Of a stretch of DNA of 62,254 bases, positions 34,699 to 43,476 are shown one piece after another. The notes beneath the pieces were generated by a model. It had not been told where the DNA came from, did not search any database, and saw only the letters and a list, made by a program, of their open reading frames with translations. The stretch is from Gemmataceae bacterium (GTDB lineage Bacteria; Planctomycetota; Planctomycetia; Gemmatales; Gemmataceae): NCBI GenBank assembly GCA_003136315.1, contig PLDW01000151.1, positions 1 through 62,254 on the forward strand, written 5' to 3'. Made by a program: the position numbers and the translations under genes. Position 1 is the first letter of the stretch. Each line of letters opens with the position of its first letter.

Positions 34699-35334
34699 TT
34701 ACTTCAGTTCGACTGACCAGTAAGCAGCATCAATGAATGACTGCCATGACTGGTATTTCTTCTGGGTCAACTTGAGATTCAACAGTGGGCTCCGCTTGGG
34801 CTTCTCGGGCTTGCGGATCAAGGTCATATTCGCTTGACGCGGGGTGCGCCCGCCCTTTCGGACGTTGCAGTCCACACAGGCGCAAACGATATTGTCCCAG
34901 GTCGTCCCACCGCCCTGACTCCGTGGAACAACGTGGTCCAGGCTCAACTCGCTGGTCGGGAACTTCTTCCCGCAGTACTGGCACTGGTTGTGATCACGAG
35001 CGAAGATGTTCCGCCGGTTGAACTTCACCGTCTGCTTCGGCATCTTGTCATAGCCAAGCAACCGGATCACCCGTGGAGCCTGAATCTCCGTGGTCGGCGT
35101 TCGCACCCAGTCGTCATCCTCTTGACGGAAATTCCGCGCCCGGAACTCACTCAGTTCCGACCACGACTGGAAGTCGTAGGTCGCGTACTGCCCGTCCTCC
35201 AGGCTCACCACCTCGGCCAGTTCCTTACACAATAGACAAAAGGCCCGACGGACGGAAATCACGTGCACGGCGAGGAACGTCTTGTTCAAGACGAGCACGC
35301 TCGCATCCAGGCCCGAATATGTGCCGGCATTCAT
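34699..35334 (-). CDS. HNH endonuclease-family protein
   Basis: This 211-residue protein has a beta-rich N-terminal region (DASVLVLNKTFLAVHVISVR). Its HNH core has CQYCGKKFPTSELSLDHVVP followed by RSQGGGTTWDNIVCACVDCN. Two CxxC pairs bind zinc, and the DHVVP histidine is catalytic in the family. The lysine-rich tail is typical of the conserved bacterial HNH protein group with this N-terminal domain. The group is widespread as single chromosomal genes, and its role in repair, restriction or mobile-element biology is not settled. There is no linked methylase. Confidence 0.87.
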   Translation of the reverse strand: MNAGTYSGLDASVLVLNKTFLAVHVISVRRAFCLLCKELAEVVSLEDGQYATYDFQSWSELSEFRARNFRQEDDDWVRTPTTEIQAPRVIRLLGYDKMPKQTVKFNRRNIFARDHNQCQYCGKKFPTSELSLDHVVPRSQGGGTTWDNIVCACVDCNVRKGGRTPRQANMTLIRKPEKPKRSPLLNLKLTQKKYQSWQSFIDAAYWSVELK

Positions 35335-35587
35335 AGCGGGGTGGCCTTTCTGAAAGTGGATTCAAGCCCGACGATTCCCGATATCGCCGGTTCTCTTGGC
35401 TTTGAAACGACGCGCTGCGGTGCGAGTAGGTTCAATCACTCTCCATGATACAGGCGGATTTTTCTCCTTCGCAAGACCCGGCAACCCCAGAAGTCCCACG
35501 ACTTCATCCCGCCTTCATCGTATGGCCGCAGTTCCCGAACATTCGGAAAACACGATCGAACCTGCCCTCTTTAGGACAAGCGGCCAG

Positions 35588-35641
35588 AACCTAACCCCCC
35601 ATCCCCCTTCCCTGAGAAGGAAGGGGGAGCCGGAAGGCGGT
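35588..35641. repeat. Dispersed repeat, partial copy (CCCCCTTCC hairpin)
   Basis: It begins AACCTAACCCCCC and carries a CCCCCTTCC/GGAAGGGGG stem followed by AGCCGGAAGGCGG. It is nearly identical to the first half of the next copy, 62 bp downstream. Confidence 0.85.
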
Positions 35642-35649
35642 GAGGGCGG

Positions 35650-35751
35650 AACCTAACCCCCCATCCCCCTTCCCTAAGAAGGAAGGGGGAGCCGGAAGGC
35701 GGTTTGACTCTCCTCCGCCTCCCTGTTGAGGGTTTTGTCCGCTGGTCCTTA
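35650..35751. repeat. Dispersed repeat, full copy, overlapping the mcrC stop
   Basis: This copy of about 100 bp has the CCCCCTTCC/GGAAGGGGG stem and then CTCTCCTCCGCCTCCC, GAGGGTTTTGTCC and GGTCCTTA. Its right edge reaches the stop codon of mcrC at 35749. A third copy in the same orientation lies 14 bp from the mcrB stop. Confidence 0.88.
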
Positions 35752-36936
35752 GCCTCTTGCACATCGTTTCAGTGCCCGCGCAAGACGCTTCCCGCTGGCT
35801 CGACATTCCTCCAGTGCGCCCGCGACTGGGAGTTGAAATAAGGAGACACGCAACTCCCGATTGCCCACAAACAAATCACGCTGGGCGAATCGCCGCCCGG
35901 GGTAGACGAGTCCGACCTGCCGGGCTCCCGTAATGGTGCCATAAGCCAGGATCTGATGCAGGTCGGCTGGGTCGGGGCCAGGGTGTTTCCACTTCGCATC
36001 GAGCACGACACGCGTTTCTCCCCCACCTCGGACGACAAGATCGGGTTGAAGCACGAGGGGTGTGCCTCGCACAGACCCGATCACAAATTCCGGCTGCGAT
36101 TCGACAACCCACTCCCCCCGGGTGACCAGTGCACTGGTGAGAGTGGCCACGAGATAACCCTCGAACGCCCGCCCGAGGTCGATCAGAAATACCCGCCCAC
36201 CGTTCCCGAACGGGGCCGATGCCCGCACCCCGTCCCGGATCAGTTGGCAGAGCGCAATGGCTTCATTGTAGTGAGCCACGCGCGGTTCCCTTCCGGCGGC
36301 CAGAAAGTCGTCATCGGAGACAGGCCCAACCGCCATTCCGTCAAGGGGGGCCGCCGCAGCGATCAGTTCGTCACGAACTTCGGGAGGCAACTCGGTGTGA
36401 GAAAGAAGTGTCGAGACGCATCCGCGGAGTATGCGATTCCAGGGGGTATCCAGGTCGAACGTGGTGTCGGTGATGTGGAACCGCTCGTGGACGGCCCGGC
36501 TGACCGCGTCGCGGAGTTGATCGGCTGCCCGCAACCGGCCGCGGAGAAAGCGGTCGGCCCGATCCTCCTCGTGGTAGCCGGGGATCAACCCCCTGGCGGT
36601 CACGCAACGTAGTCGACTAGCGAGTTCTTGGGCGAGCGCTGCAAGCAGCCCTCCGGTCGGTGCGATAGACTCTCCAGACGGTCGCGCTGGTGAGCCGAGA
36701 CCGAGAATCAGAAGGAGATTCGGCCACGGGTACTTGGGTAGGATCTCGTAGCGGACCGATGGGCCATCGAAGAACCCGACAAGCCCCCGTGGAGTGAGAC
36801 GAAACCGCCCCGTGCGGAAGCCAGGGACGAGATCGATCACCTCCCGGGCGTGTTCACGGAGGAAAGAGACTTCCGGCCGTGGGAGTTTCACCTCCCGGGT
36901 CCGTCGTTCGACCAATCGGATCGTTGGTCGTGTCAC
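35749..36936 (-). CDS. mcrC: McrC-like nuclease subunit of a type IV restriction system
   Basis: This protein of about 395 residues would be the endonuclease partner of an McrB-type motor. The C-terminal PD-(D/E)XK core reads VLQPDLVVRGGGETRVVLDA then KWKH (about residues 295-318), with the paired acidic residues and lysine in place. The McrC landmark FEGYLVATL precedes it, and the N-terminal beta region (GLVGFFDGPSVRYEILPKYP) is also typical. GTG 36936 overlaps the preceding gene's stop by 4 nt, which implies coupled translation; the extension to 37032 overlaps that gene and is rejected. mcrB lies upstream on the same strand but is separated by the membrane gene. It probably degrades modified (methylated) foreign DNA. 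The exact modification is unknown. Confidence 0.85.
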   Translation of the reverse strand: MTRPTIRLVERRTREVKLPRPEVSFLREHAREVIDLVPGFRTGRFRLTPRGLVGFFDGPSVRYEILPKYPWPNLLLILGLGSPARPSGESIAPTGGLLAALAQELASRLRCVTARGLIPGYHEEDRADRFLRGRLRAADQLRDAVSRAVHERFHITDTTFDLDTPWNRILRGCVSTLLSHTELPPEVRDELIAAAAPLDGMAVGPVSDDDFLAAGREPRVAHYNEAIALCQLIRDGVRASAPFGNGGRVFLIDLGRAFEGYLVATLTSALVTRGEWVVESQPEFVIGSVRGTPLVLQPDLVVRGGGETRVVLDAKWKHPGPDPADLHQILAYGTITGARQVGLVYPGRRFAQRDLFVGNRELRVSLFQLPVAGALEECRASGKRLARALKRCARG

Positions 36937-38387
36937 GGTGTCTTCGTCGCCCCCGATTGGTCGACAGGGTCTTCGGGAGGAGGTGTGGCAGGCTTTGGCT
37001 TGCCGCGAAGATCGGGGTTCCACAGCTTCCACCCTCTGCCCAGAGCGGCGAGAGGGTCGCGCGTCTCTCGCCGATGTCTGACTGTGTTCGCGTCATCATC
37101 CTTGACGCAGAACACAGCGACCCCATCAGGCAACACACGATACCCCATCGGCTGGCCGTTGGAGGGGTCAGAGGGAATTTCCGGCAGGATCTCTTTGGGG
37201 ATCTCGTCGAGCGTTTTTGGCCAACGGCCATTCGCCTGTCGGAATCGCTCGCATGCGATGGCAACCGATGCAGCGAGCAGCTCGCCACGTGTCCGGATGC
37301 CCGACTGAGCGATTTTCGCGAAAGAGGGCAGGAACAAGTTCGAGAGGAGATATCGAACGTCTTCAGGCGGACGCGGCGGGAGTGGGATTCGAGCGAACGC
37401 CTCCATCTGCTCCGGATAGGGTCGCTGGGAGGCTTCCACATACTCGGTCATGATTCGCAGTGAAGCCGCCCGATCTTCGGGGACGAAGCCGCGGTAATAA
37501 CTGAGAATTGGACCACTCAACCCGGAGGGGACTCCGAACTCACTCAGATTCTGGGAGCTCAACTTCCCTGTCTGAATGTTCTCGAACAGCTTATCGAGAG
37601 TCGCTCGCTCTCCCCGCAAACAGACCTCAATCCAGGGGAAATCCGCCTCGGCACGGAATTCGGCTTGGAGTTCAGCGAGCCCTGCTTTTGGTTCACTCCA
37701 GGCGAGAACCTGGAACGCCGATTGACTCGCAACCCGGTCCCCGGCCATCCGCACGAGTTGGGAAATCCAGATCGGTTCGTCTCCGATTGACCGAGACGCC
37801 ACCAGCCCTGCCCGGGCGGCTCGGATCCCGCGGTCCGGGTTTCCCTCCAGGGCTGCCAGCCGAGCATCGTAGTTCAGGAAACCAAAGACAAGGCGGCTCT
37901 TTTGGACATGCGGCAAGACGGTGTCCAGCGGGTTGTCGGCGATCGTAATGGCGTAGCGTCCGCCTGGTCGGGCGAGCACATCCGGGCGAAGAAGGGCTTC
38001 GCGGGCCTCATCCCGGGCAGAGGTGGTGGCGTCCCGGAAGAGAAGCATCCACACGAAGGGGATGAAATCTGGATGAGCGTTGGAGAGATACTCGGGGGGC
38101 CACCCACCACTCTGGTTCAGGTTTTCCCACTCCACCGGGAATCTGTCTTGCGTCCTGCGGACGATTGCAGCGGAGTTCTGGTCCGCTGGGGGACTGGCAG
38201 CCAGTCGTCTGGCTTCGATCTCATCAATGCGCCAACCCGGTTCCGTGGCGTCCAGGCGGGCTGTGAGATCGGCGAGTTTGCGCTCACCTGTCCGCTGGAC
38301 CGACGCCCGCCCGATGAAGAGAACGAGTGCCAGGAGCCCGAGCACCACCAAGACACCTGCGGCAAATCGCTTGAGCCATCGTTTCAT
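36933..38387 (-). CDS. Membrane-anchored protein inserted between mcrB and mcrC
   Basis: This 484-residue protein has an N-terminal helix anchor (FAAGVLVVLGLLALVLFIG) and a large, mostly helical extracytoplasmic domain. The C-terminus (CERFRQANGRWPKTLDEIPK, then DPSNGQPMGYRVLPDGVAVF) resembles an unnamed planctomycete family in which a short RWPxSLD...DPFxGxPLxYR motif ends the protein. The protein has no nuclease or ATPase motif. The stop overlaps the mcrC start by 4 nt, so the pair is translationally coupled. It is separated from mcrB by 206 bp that contain a dispersed repeat. Whether it takes part in the restriction system or was captured beside mcrC cannot be decided from sequence. Confidence 0.8.
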   Translation of the reverse strand: MKRWLKRFAAGVLVVLGLLALVLFIGRASVQRTGERKLADLTARLDATEPGWRIDEIEARRLAASPPADQNSAAIVRRTQDRFPVEWENLNQSGGWPPEYLSNAHPDFIPFVWMLLFRDATTSARDEAREALLRPDVLARPGGRYAITIADNPLDTVLPHVQKSRLVFGFLNYDARLAALEGNPDRGIRAARAGLVASRSIGDEPIWISQLVRMAGDRVASQSAFQVLAWSEPKAGLAELQAEFRAEADFPWIEVCLRGERATLDKLFENIQTGKLSSQNLSEFGVPSGLSGPILSYYRGFVPEDRAASLRIMTEYVEASQRPYPEQMEAFARIPLPPRPPEDVRYLLSNLFLPSFAKIAQSGIRTRGELLAASVAIACERFRQANGRWPKTLDEIPKEILPEIPSDPSNGQPMGYRVLPDGVAVFCVKDDDANTVRHRRETRDPLAALGRGWKLWNPDLRGKPKPATPPPEDPVDQSGATKTP

Positions 38388-38477
38388 ACTTGTCGGGGGA
38401 ACCCCCCGCCTCGTCCGAGACTTCGGTCAGGTCTCCTCTTCGGGAGTCTGGGGAAACAGCCTAAGGATGAGCAGACA

Positions 38478-38580
38478 AAACCTAACCCCCCAACCCCCTT
38501 CCCTAAAAAGGAAGGGGGAGCTAAAGGGCGGTTTCACTCTCCTCCGCCTCCCAGTCGAGGGTCTCGTCTGTTGGTCCTAA
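38478..38580. repeat. Dispersed repeat, full copy, directly downstream of mcrB
   Basis: It matches the copy at 35650-35751 along its length (AACCTAACCCCCC, the CCCCCTTCC/GGAAGGGGG stem, CTCTCCTCCGCCTCCC, GAGGGTCTCGTC and TTGGTCCTAA), with some substitutions. It ends 14 bp from the mcrB stop. The two copies bracket the membrane gene and mcrC as direct repeats. The stem could also serve as a terminator. Confidence 0.88.
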
Positions 38581-38593
38581 CTCAACGACGAGA

Positions 38594-41254
38594 TCAGCCC
38601 CCCCCGATTGTCTCCCCGCGAGATCTCGTCCGGCGGTTCGACCCACCCAGCAACCGTGCGGGATCGTAGTCCGCAAGCCTCTCCCGACGTCCCCCAAGCG
38701 CATCGAGCAAGAGTGGGCGGATGTGGTGCTCCCAAACCCTCGTCAGCTTATCAGTGTCGAGGTCCGGAATCATGAAGAAACTATGACCGATTTGCCGGTC
38801 CGGTCCCAGATCCCGGGTCAGGCGAGTGTTCAACTCCTCAAACACCCGGACCACACGGGGTCCGAAAGTCTCGTCCGGGTCCGCCGGTGGATGGTGATCG
38901 AGCCATGCTGCCAGGAGAGCAGGCTCCGGTGCCATGTCCACAAAGGAGAATCGCCGCCGGAGGGCCTGATCGAGCGCGACCGCCGAACGGTCCGAGGCGT
39001 TCATGGTCGCAACCACGAACAGGTTGTCTGGGAGCCGGAACTCCCGACGCGAATACGGCAAGGTCACCGCCTGATCGCGATACTCCAGCAAGTACAGCAA
39101 CTCACCGAAAATCCGGGGCAGGTTTCCGCGGTTGAGTTCGTCGATCAGCAGGACGTGAGGCTCGCTTGGCCGACGGATGGCCTGCTCCGCGAACCCGCAC
39201 AACACCCCATCCTCGACCGGGTAATTGACCTCGTTCCTCCCGTTCACTTCCACGTTTCTCACCCGGATTCCTTCCACGAATTCCTCGTAACTGTAAGCCG
39301 GGTGGAACTGCACCAGCCGCACACAATCGGCCCGGTCGTGGGTGAGCCACCGGGCCAGGCAGCGAGCGACATGCGTCTTTCCGGTTCCTGGCACACCCTG
39401 GAGGACCAGTTGTCGCTTCATCCGAAGCAGTCCGAGGACTCGGTCGAGCCATGTCTCTGGAAGGAAAGTGTCCCGTGCAAACGCAGCCCGATCGTAGGGT
39501 CCACGGCTCACAGGCACACCGGCTCGCCTGGCCAGAATCGTCCGCGGGTCGGGTTCGGCAGTACATGCGAAGACCGGGACGAGCCGATCGAATGTCAGAA
39601 GGATCTCACCGACCAGATCGTCCCGGCGGAGGAGGAAAGCGTCTGGCGGGAGGTGTTTGGCGATGGCAATCGTCTTGGCCGTGGCCCAGTGTCGCAGGTC
39701 GGCAGGGGACCGCACCGATACCACACCCCCCAGGTCGTCCCCGGTCAAGAACTGGCACTCCTCGAACACCGCGCCGATGGCGAGGGCTGCATGGATCGCT
39801 TCGGCGTGATCCTGGACGTTCCGGCGGAACTGCTTCCCAGCCTCCCGTGCAGAACGACCGAGGTGGAAGCCATATCGAACTCCCTCCGCCGCCACCCGAA
39901 CGAAGAACTGAGCGTCTGCCCGACGGTTGGCCTGCGATTGGCGATAAAATGTGATCCATTGCACCGTTTGGTAGGGTCCAGACCGGCCAAAATCGTTCTT
40001 GCAGATGCTCGTCAGCGCCCGCCCGGGCTTTGCCTCGGCCTCAAGGTTCCAGCCGTACTCCCCCCCGAGCACTGGCCGAACGTACCGGGCTTCGAGTCCC
40101 TTGCACAACTCCACGACGGGTTCACGGAGGACGAACCGGTACCGCTCCCGTCGGGCGTTCATCCACTCCCGTGTGTTTGTGGTGGCGAGTTCATTCAGGA
40201 ACTGAAAGGTGTCCGTGCAGAACCCACCAAACGTTGGTTCACGGGAAGGGCTCTCGGGCGGGAAGCCTGCCAGTTCGATCAACACGTCAGCAAGTTCCAG
40301 AGGGTGAATTCGGAACTCATCTCGGAGTACCCCCGCCACCTCGGCCCAAAGGTGGGTCCTAGCGGAAATGGGGAGGGCGGGGGTGTATGCATCGTCAACG
40401 TGAGCGAGTGCAAGCTCCCACTGGCTGTCCGGGAAGGTGGCGCGGAACGTCTCAAAAGCGGCTTCATGATTCCCACACCGGGCAGCGATTTGAAACTGGA
40501 GATTCCCGGCCCGGACCTCATCCGGAGCCTCCCGGATACGCTGGCGAAGGGGGACACTCACCCGAACTTTGCGAACCGCGTCGCGGATGCGCTCGGCATC
40601 CGGCCCCCAGGCAAAGATGGCCACAGGGAGAGGGTCGGTCGGGAGTTCCCGTCCGTCGATCCGCCCCACACGGGCGAGGAAATCATCAATTGCGAGAGCA
40701 GACAAGTTGGGGGCGAGAGTGCGGAGGATGTCATAACCGCTGGCGACCGCCCCGAACCGCTGTGCGATCGACCCTTTGGGAGGTGAGACAAGGCCGAGTC
40801 GCACCAGACCGGCTTCCGTGGCCGGACACCAGCACGGGAGTCGGTCGGGGTCAAGGGCCTGGACGACACCCGCCCAGAAGGTCGGCCCAAGACCGGGAAC
40901 GGAATACGCCTCTCCCGCTTCCAGGCACCGACTGACACGGTCCGGTAGGGGATCTTGGCCGCGGATCAGGTGGTTGAGGGCGTGTCGGAGAAATCGCGGG
41001 CGACGCTCGATCGCTGCGGGATGGAAGGAGACGGGAGACACAGCCAGATAGAAGGATCTCAGCTGTTGGCACAGAGAGGGATCGTCGCCACGGTCGAGAA
41101 ACTCCGGGTTCAGCCACACGGAACGGGCATCCTGGATCGCGGCCTCCCGACGGCCTTGTCCGTGCGTGACCCCTGCCGCCTGGTAGATGCCCAGGAGCGG
41201 GCCGGCTGGAAGGCGCAGGGAGTGTGGCGTGGTCTGGTGGCGGTGACGGTTCAC
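38594..41254 (-). CDS. mcrB: McrB-like AAA+ GTPase/ATPase with DUF2461-like N-terminal region
   Basis: This 886-residue motor protein has its AAA+ module at about residues 600-850. It shows Walker A GVPGTGKTH (about 619), FHPAYSYEEFVEGIR (an McrB family segment), Walker B LLIDELNRGNLPRIFGELLY, and ATMNASDRSAVALDQALRRR, where MNxxDR is the McrB signature. At about 340-540 a region beginning FCTDTFQFLNELATTNTREW and ending FHLGRSAREAGKQFRRNV looks like DUF2461. An earlier helical region (1-330) has no recognised domain. In the McrB type IV restriction family the N-terminal region recognises modified DNA, so the DUF2461-like part may be a reader here. The start is GTG 41254. No ATG is better placed. 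Confidence 0.87.
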   Translation of the reverse strand: MNRHRHQTTPHSLRLPAGPLLGIYQAAGVTHGQGRREAAIQDARSVWLNPEFLDRGDDPSLCQQLRSFYLAVSPVSFHPAAIERRPRFLRHALNHLIRGQDPLPDRVSRCLEAGEAYSVPGLGPTFWAGVVQALDPDRLPCWCPATEAGLVRLGLVSPPKGSIAQRFGAVASGYDILRTLAPNLSALAIDDFLARVGRIDGRELPTDPLPVAIFAWGPDAERIRDAVRKVRVSVPLRQRIREAPDEVRAGNLQFQIAARCGNHEAAFETFRATFPDSQWELALAHVDDAYTPALPISARTHLWAEVAGVLRDEFRIHPLELADVLIELAGFPPESPSREPTFGGFCTDTFQFLNELATTNTREWMNARRERYRFVLREPVVELCKGLEARYVRPVLGGEYGWNLEAEAKPGRALTSICKNDFGRSGPYQTVQWITFYRQSQANRRADAQFFVRVAAEGVRYGFHLGRSAREAGKQFRRNVQDHAEAIHAALAIGAVFEECQFLTGDDLGGVVSVRSPADLRHWATAKTIAIAKHLPPDAFLLRRDDLVGEILLTFDRLVPVFACTAEPDPRTILARRAGVPVSRGPYDRAAFARDTFLPETWLDRVLGLLRMKRQLVLQGVPGTGKTHVARCLARWLTHDRADCVRLVQFHPAYSYEEFVEGIRVRNVEVNGRNEVNYPVEDGVLCGFAEQAIRRPSEPHVLLIDELNRGNLPRIFGELLYLLEYRDQAVTLPYSRREFRLPDNLFVVATMNASDRSAVALDQALRRRFSFVDMAPEPALLAAWLDHHPPADPDETFGPRVVRVFEELNTRLTRDLGPDRQIGHSFFMIPDLDTDKLTRVWEHHIRPLLLDALGGRRERLADYDPARLLGGSNRRTRSRGETIGGG

Positions 41255-41443
41255 ACGTCCGATCGTATCAAATCTGCGGGTTTTTCGCCCTCCCAGTCCA
41301 CAGAATTGCTGCAGGGATCTTCAGGCATGGTGGGATAGGGAGTGCGCTCCGTTCGGGTTGGCTTGCTGCACCTCACATCGCGCCGAATCATTCACCCTGA
41401 GTCGCGGCTGCCCCAGAGCGTTGACAAACAAGGAGAAATGACG

Positions 41444-42469
41444 ATGGTCAGGATCGGAATTGTCGGCCTTGGTTTCATGGGCCGAATCCACTACCTCGCA
41501 GCTCAGCGGTTAACGGGTGCGAAGGTGATGGCCGTTTGTAGCCGAGACCCGGTGAAGCTCTCGGGGGATTGGCGGGCCACACGGGGGAATTTCGGTCCCG
41601 AGCCCGGTTTGGTCGATCTGACCGGTGTGAAAAAGTACTCCACCGTCGCCGACCTCCTCGCCGATCCGGAGATTGATCTGATCGATATCTGCACAGTCAC
41701 CGATCAGCACGCTTCGCTCGCCGTTCAGGCACTCCACGCCGGGAAACATGTCCTTGTCGAGAAAGCGATGAGTCTCTCGGCCGACGAGGCCGATGCGATG
41801 CTCGCTGCCGCCCGGCGGGCCAGTCGGTTACTCATGGTTGCCCATGTCCTTCCGTTTTTCCCGGAGTTCAAGTTCGCTGCCCAGACGATTCGCGAAGGGC
41901 GCTATGGGAGCCTCCGGGCAGCCCACTTCAAACGAGTGATCGCCCGCCCGGACTGGTCGGCCGATATTGCTGACGCAGCCAAGACTGGCGGCCCTGCCGT
42001 TGACTTACACATCCACGACACTCACTTCATAGGCCTCGTCTGCGGCGTGCCCAAGGCAGTGTTCTCGGTCGGGACTGTGGAGGGGGGGGCGGTGACATAC
42101 CTCACCACGTCCTACCTGTACGGGCCTGGGGGTCCAGCGATCAGTTGTTCAAGTGGGGCCGTGTGCATGTCCGGCCGACCGTTCGTCCACGGGTTCGAGA
42201 TCTATCTGGAGAACGCCACTCTCCTCTACGATTCTGGCGGCACCCGCCTCAGTCTCTTGACCACTGACGGGAAATCGGAACACCCACAACTTTCGGGTGG
42301 CAGCGATCCGCTCGCTGCGTTCGCGGACGAAATTGAGGCGGCCGTCCGCGGCGTAGCAGTGGGCCAGGAACCCGATCTGCTCAGCGGCCAACTCGCGCGA
42401 GACGCGCTGGTCCTCTGTCACCGGGAGTGCGAATCAGTAATGACAGGGAAAATCGTCGCAGTTGGGTGA
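41444..42469 (+). CDS. Gfo/Idh/MocA-family NAD(P)-dependent oxidoreductase
   Basis: This protein of about 341 residues is a sugar or inositol-type dehydrogenase. The Rossmann motif is IGIVGLGFMGRIHYLAAQRL, and HVLVEKAMSLSADEADAML supplies the EKP-type catalytic loop, here EKA. The C-terminal alpha/beta domain contains GGPAVDLHIHDTHFIGLVCG, which matches the D..H.D..HW region of the family. ATG 41444 has AGGAG at a good distance, whereas ATG 41438 is too close to it. Its substrate is unknown, but the gene opens a glycan-associated region with RmlD, GT2 and SDR proteins, so a sugar-modifying role is plausible. The catalytic proline of EKP is replaced by Ala. Confidence 0.85.
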   Translation: MVRIGIVGLGFMGRIHYLAAQRLTGAKVMAVCSRDPVKLSGDWRATRGNFGPEPGLVDLTGVKKYSTVADLLADPEIDLIDICTVTDQHASLAVQALHAGKHVLVEKAMSLSADEADAMLAAARRASRLLMVAHVLPFFPEFKFAAQTIREGRYGSLRAAHFKRVIARPDWSADIADAAKTGGPAVDLHIHDTHFIGLVCGVPKAVFSVGTVEGGAVTYLTTSYLYGPGGPAISCSSGAVCMSGRPFVHGFEIYLENATLLYDSGGTRLSLLTTDGKSEHPQLSGGSDPLAAFADEIEAAVRGVAVGQEPDLLSGQLARDALVLCHRECESVMTGKIVAVG

Positions 42470-42531
42470 GTGCGGAAAACCCATCTGAGTCAGGATGAGA
42501 CTTTTGGAGATCGGTTGATCTATGAACGATG

Positions 42532-43398
42532 TTATGGGATCTTCTTCCGCCGTTCTGTGAGATAATCCGCGAGGGCCTCCGGCCACGGTCGAAGGGGTGC
42601 CAGGCCAGCCGACACCGCACTCGCGTTGGAGAGAACGCTGAAGGTTGGTCGACGGGCTGGGGCAGCGAACTGGGCGCTCGTGATCGGTGTGAGATCCGCA
42701 CTCATCCCAGACAGCCGGAAGATTTCGGCCGCGAACTCGTACCACGTACACGCACCGCCGTTGGTGACGTGAACAAGCCCGCTCACTCCCATTGCGATCA
42801 AGGCAGTCGTGGCTGAGGCCACATCCGCGGTAGAACTGGGAGTACACCGCTGGTCGTGGACGACCCGCAGTGGCTTGCCCTGCCCGGCGACGCGCAGCAT
42901 TGTCTCGACGAAGTTCCCACCCTTGCCACCGCTGCCCCAAACACCGTAAAGGCCACAGGTTCGGATCACGAGGTGGCCCGGATCGGCCGCCCTGACGAGG
43001 TACTCCCCCGCCAGTTTGCTCAGACCATAGACGCTCGCGGGACCCGGAGGATCTTCTTCGCTCAGTGGGGTCGTCCGCGAGGAGTCGAGGCCGAACACAT
43101 AGTCCGTGCTAAAGTGGACGAGCTTGCAACCGACCGCATGACAGGCCTGAGCGAGCACCCGCGGCCCCCAGGCGTTGACCGCGAAGGCTATCTCCGGCTC
43201 TGTTTCGGCCTTGTCGACGAGGTTGTAGGCAGCGCAGTTGATGAAGATGTCTGGCCTCAGGGCAGCCAGAACGGACGGGATGGTATTCGGGTGGGCGAGA
43301 TCGATCTCAGCGCGGGTGAGGGGGACCAACTGGCAGGACAGTCGCTGGCAGAGATCACGCCCAAGCTGACCATGTGCCCCAAGGACGGCAATCTTCAT
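42532..43398 (-). CDS. rfbD: dTDP-4-dehydrorhamnose reductase-like protein
   Basis: This protein of about 288 residues catalyses the last step of dTDP-L-rhamnose synthesis if it matches the family: NADPH-dependent reduction of dTDP-4-keto-L-rhamnose. The nucleotide motif is MKIAVLGAHGQLGRDLCQRL. The family segments FINCAAYNLVDKAETEPEIA and HFSTDYVFGL, and the catalytic YGLSKLAGEYLV (YxxxK), are all present. The later FVETMLRVAGQGKPLRVVHD then QRCTPSS is also typical. ATG 43398 is preferred to 43422. No rfbA, rfbB or rfbC is adjacent, so the pathway would be dispersed or the protein may act on another dTDP-sugar. Confidence 0.87.
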   Translation of the reverse strand: MKIAVLGAHGQLGRDLCQRLSCQLVPLTRAEIDLAHPNTIPSVLAALRPDIFINCAAYNLVDKAETEPEIAFAVNAWGPRVLAQACHAVGCKLVHFSTDYVFGLDSSRTTPLSEEDPPGPASVYGLSKLAGEYLVRAADPGHLVIRTCGLYGVWGSGGKGGNFVETMLRVAGQGKPLRVVHDQRCTPSSTADVASATTALIAMGVSGLVHVTNGGACTWYEFAAEIFRLSGMSADLTPITSAQFAAPARRPTFSVLSNASAVSAGLAPLRPWPEALADYLTERRKKIP

Positions 43399-43420
43399 GG
43401 CGACTCCGGGAGGAAACAGC

Positions 43421-43449
43421 ACCGCCCGGCGGTGGTGGCGCCGGGCGGT
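43421..43449 (-). terminator. 11-bp GC hairpin between the DUF6263-type gene and rfbD
   Basis: ACCGCCCGGCG pairs with CGCCGGGCGGT around a 7-nt loop. It starts 27 bp after the stop of the upstream gene on the minus strand and lies 23 bp before the rfbD start, so it should reduce read-through. No T tract is present. Confidence 0.6.
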
Positions 43450-43476
43450 TCAGTTGGCACTATGGCCGAAGAAGAC

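Noticed and set aside
34699-35334. HNH gene as part of the neighbouring McrBC locus.
   Set aside because: It is separated by 414 bp with repeats and belongs to a widespread stand-alone HNH group. No coupling is visible.
38723-40786. 687-codon plus-strand open frame opposite mcrB.
   Set aside because: The minus-strand frame carries Walker A, Walker B and MNxxDR motifs. The plus-strand translation has no recognisable pattern.
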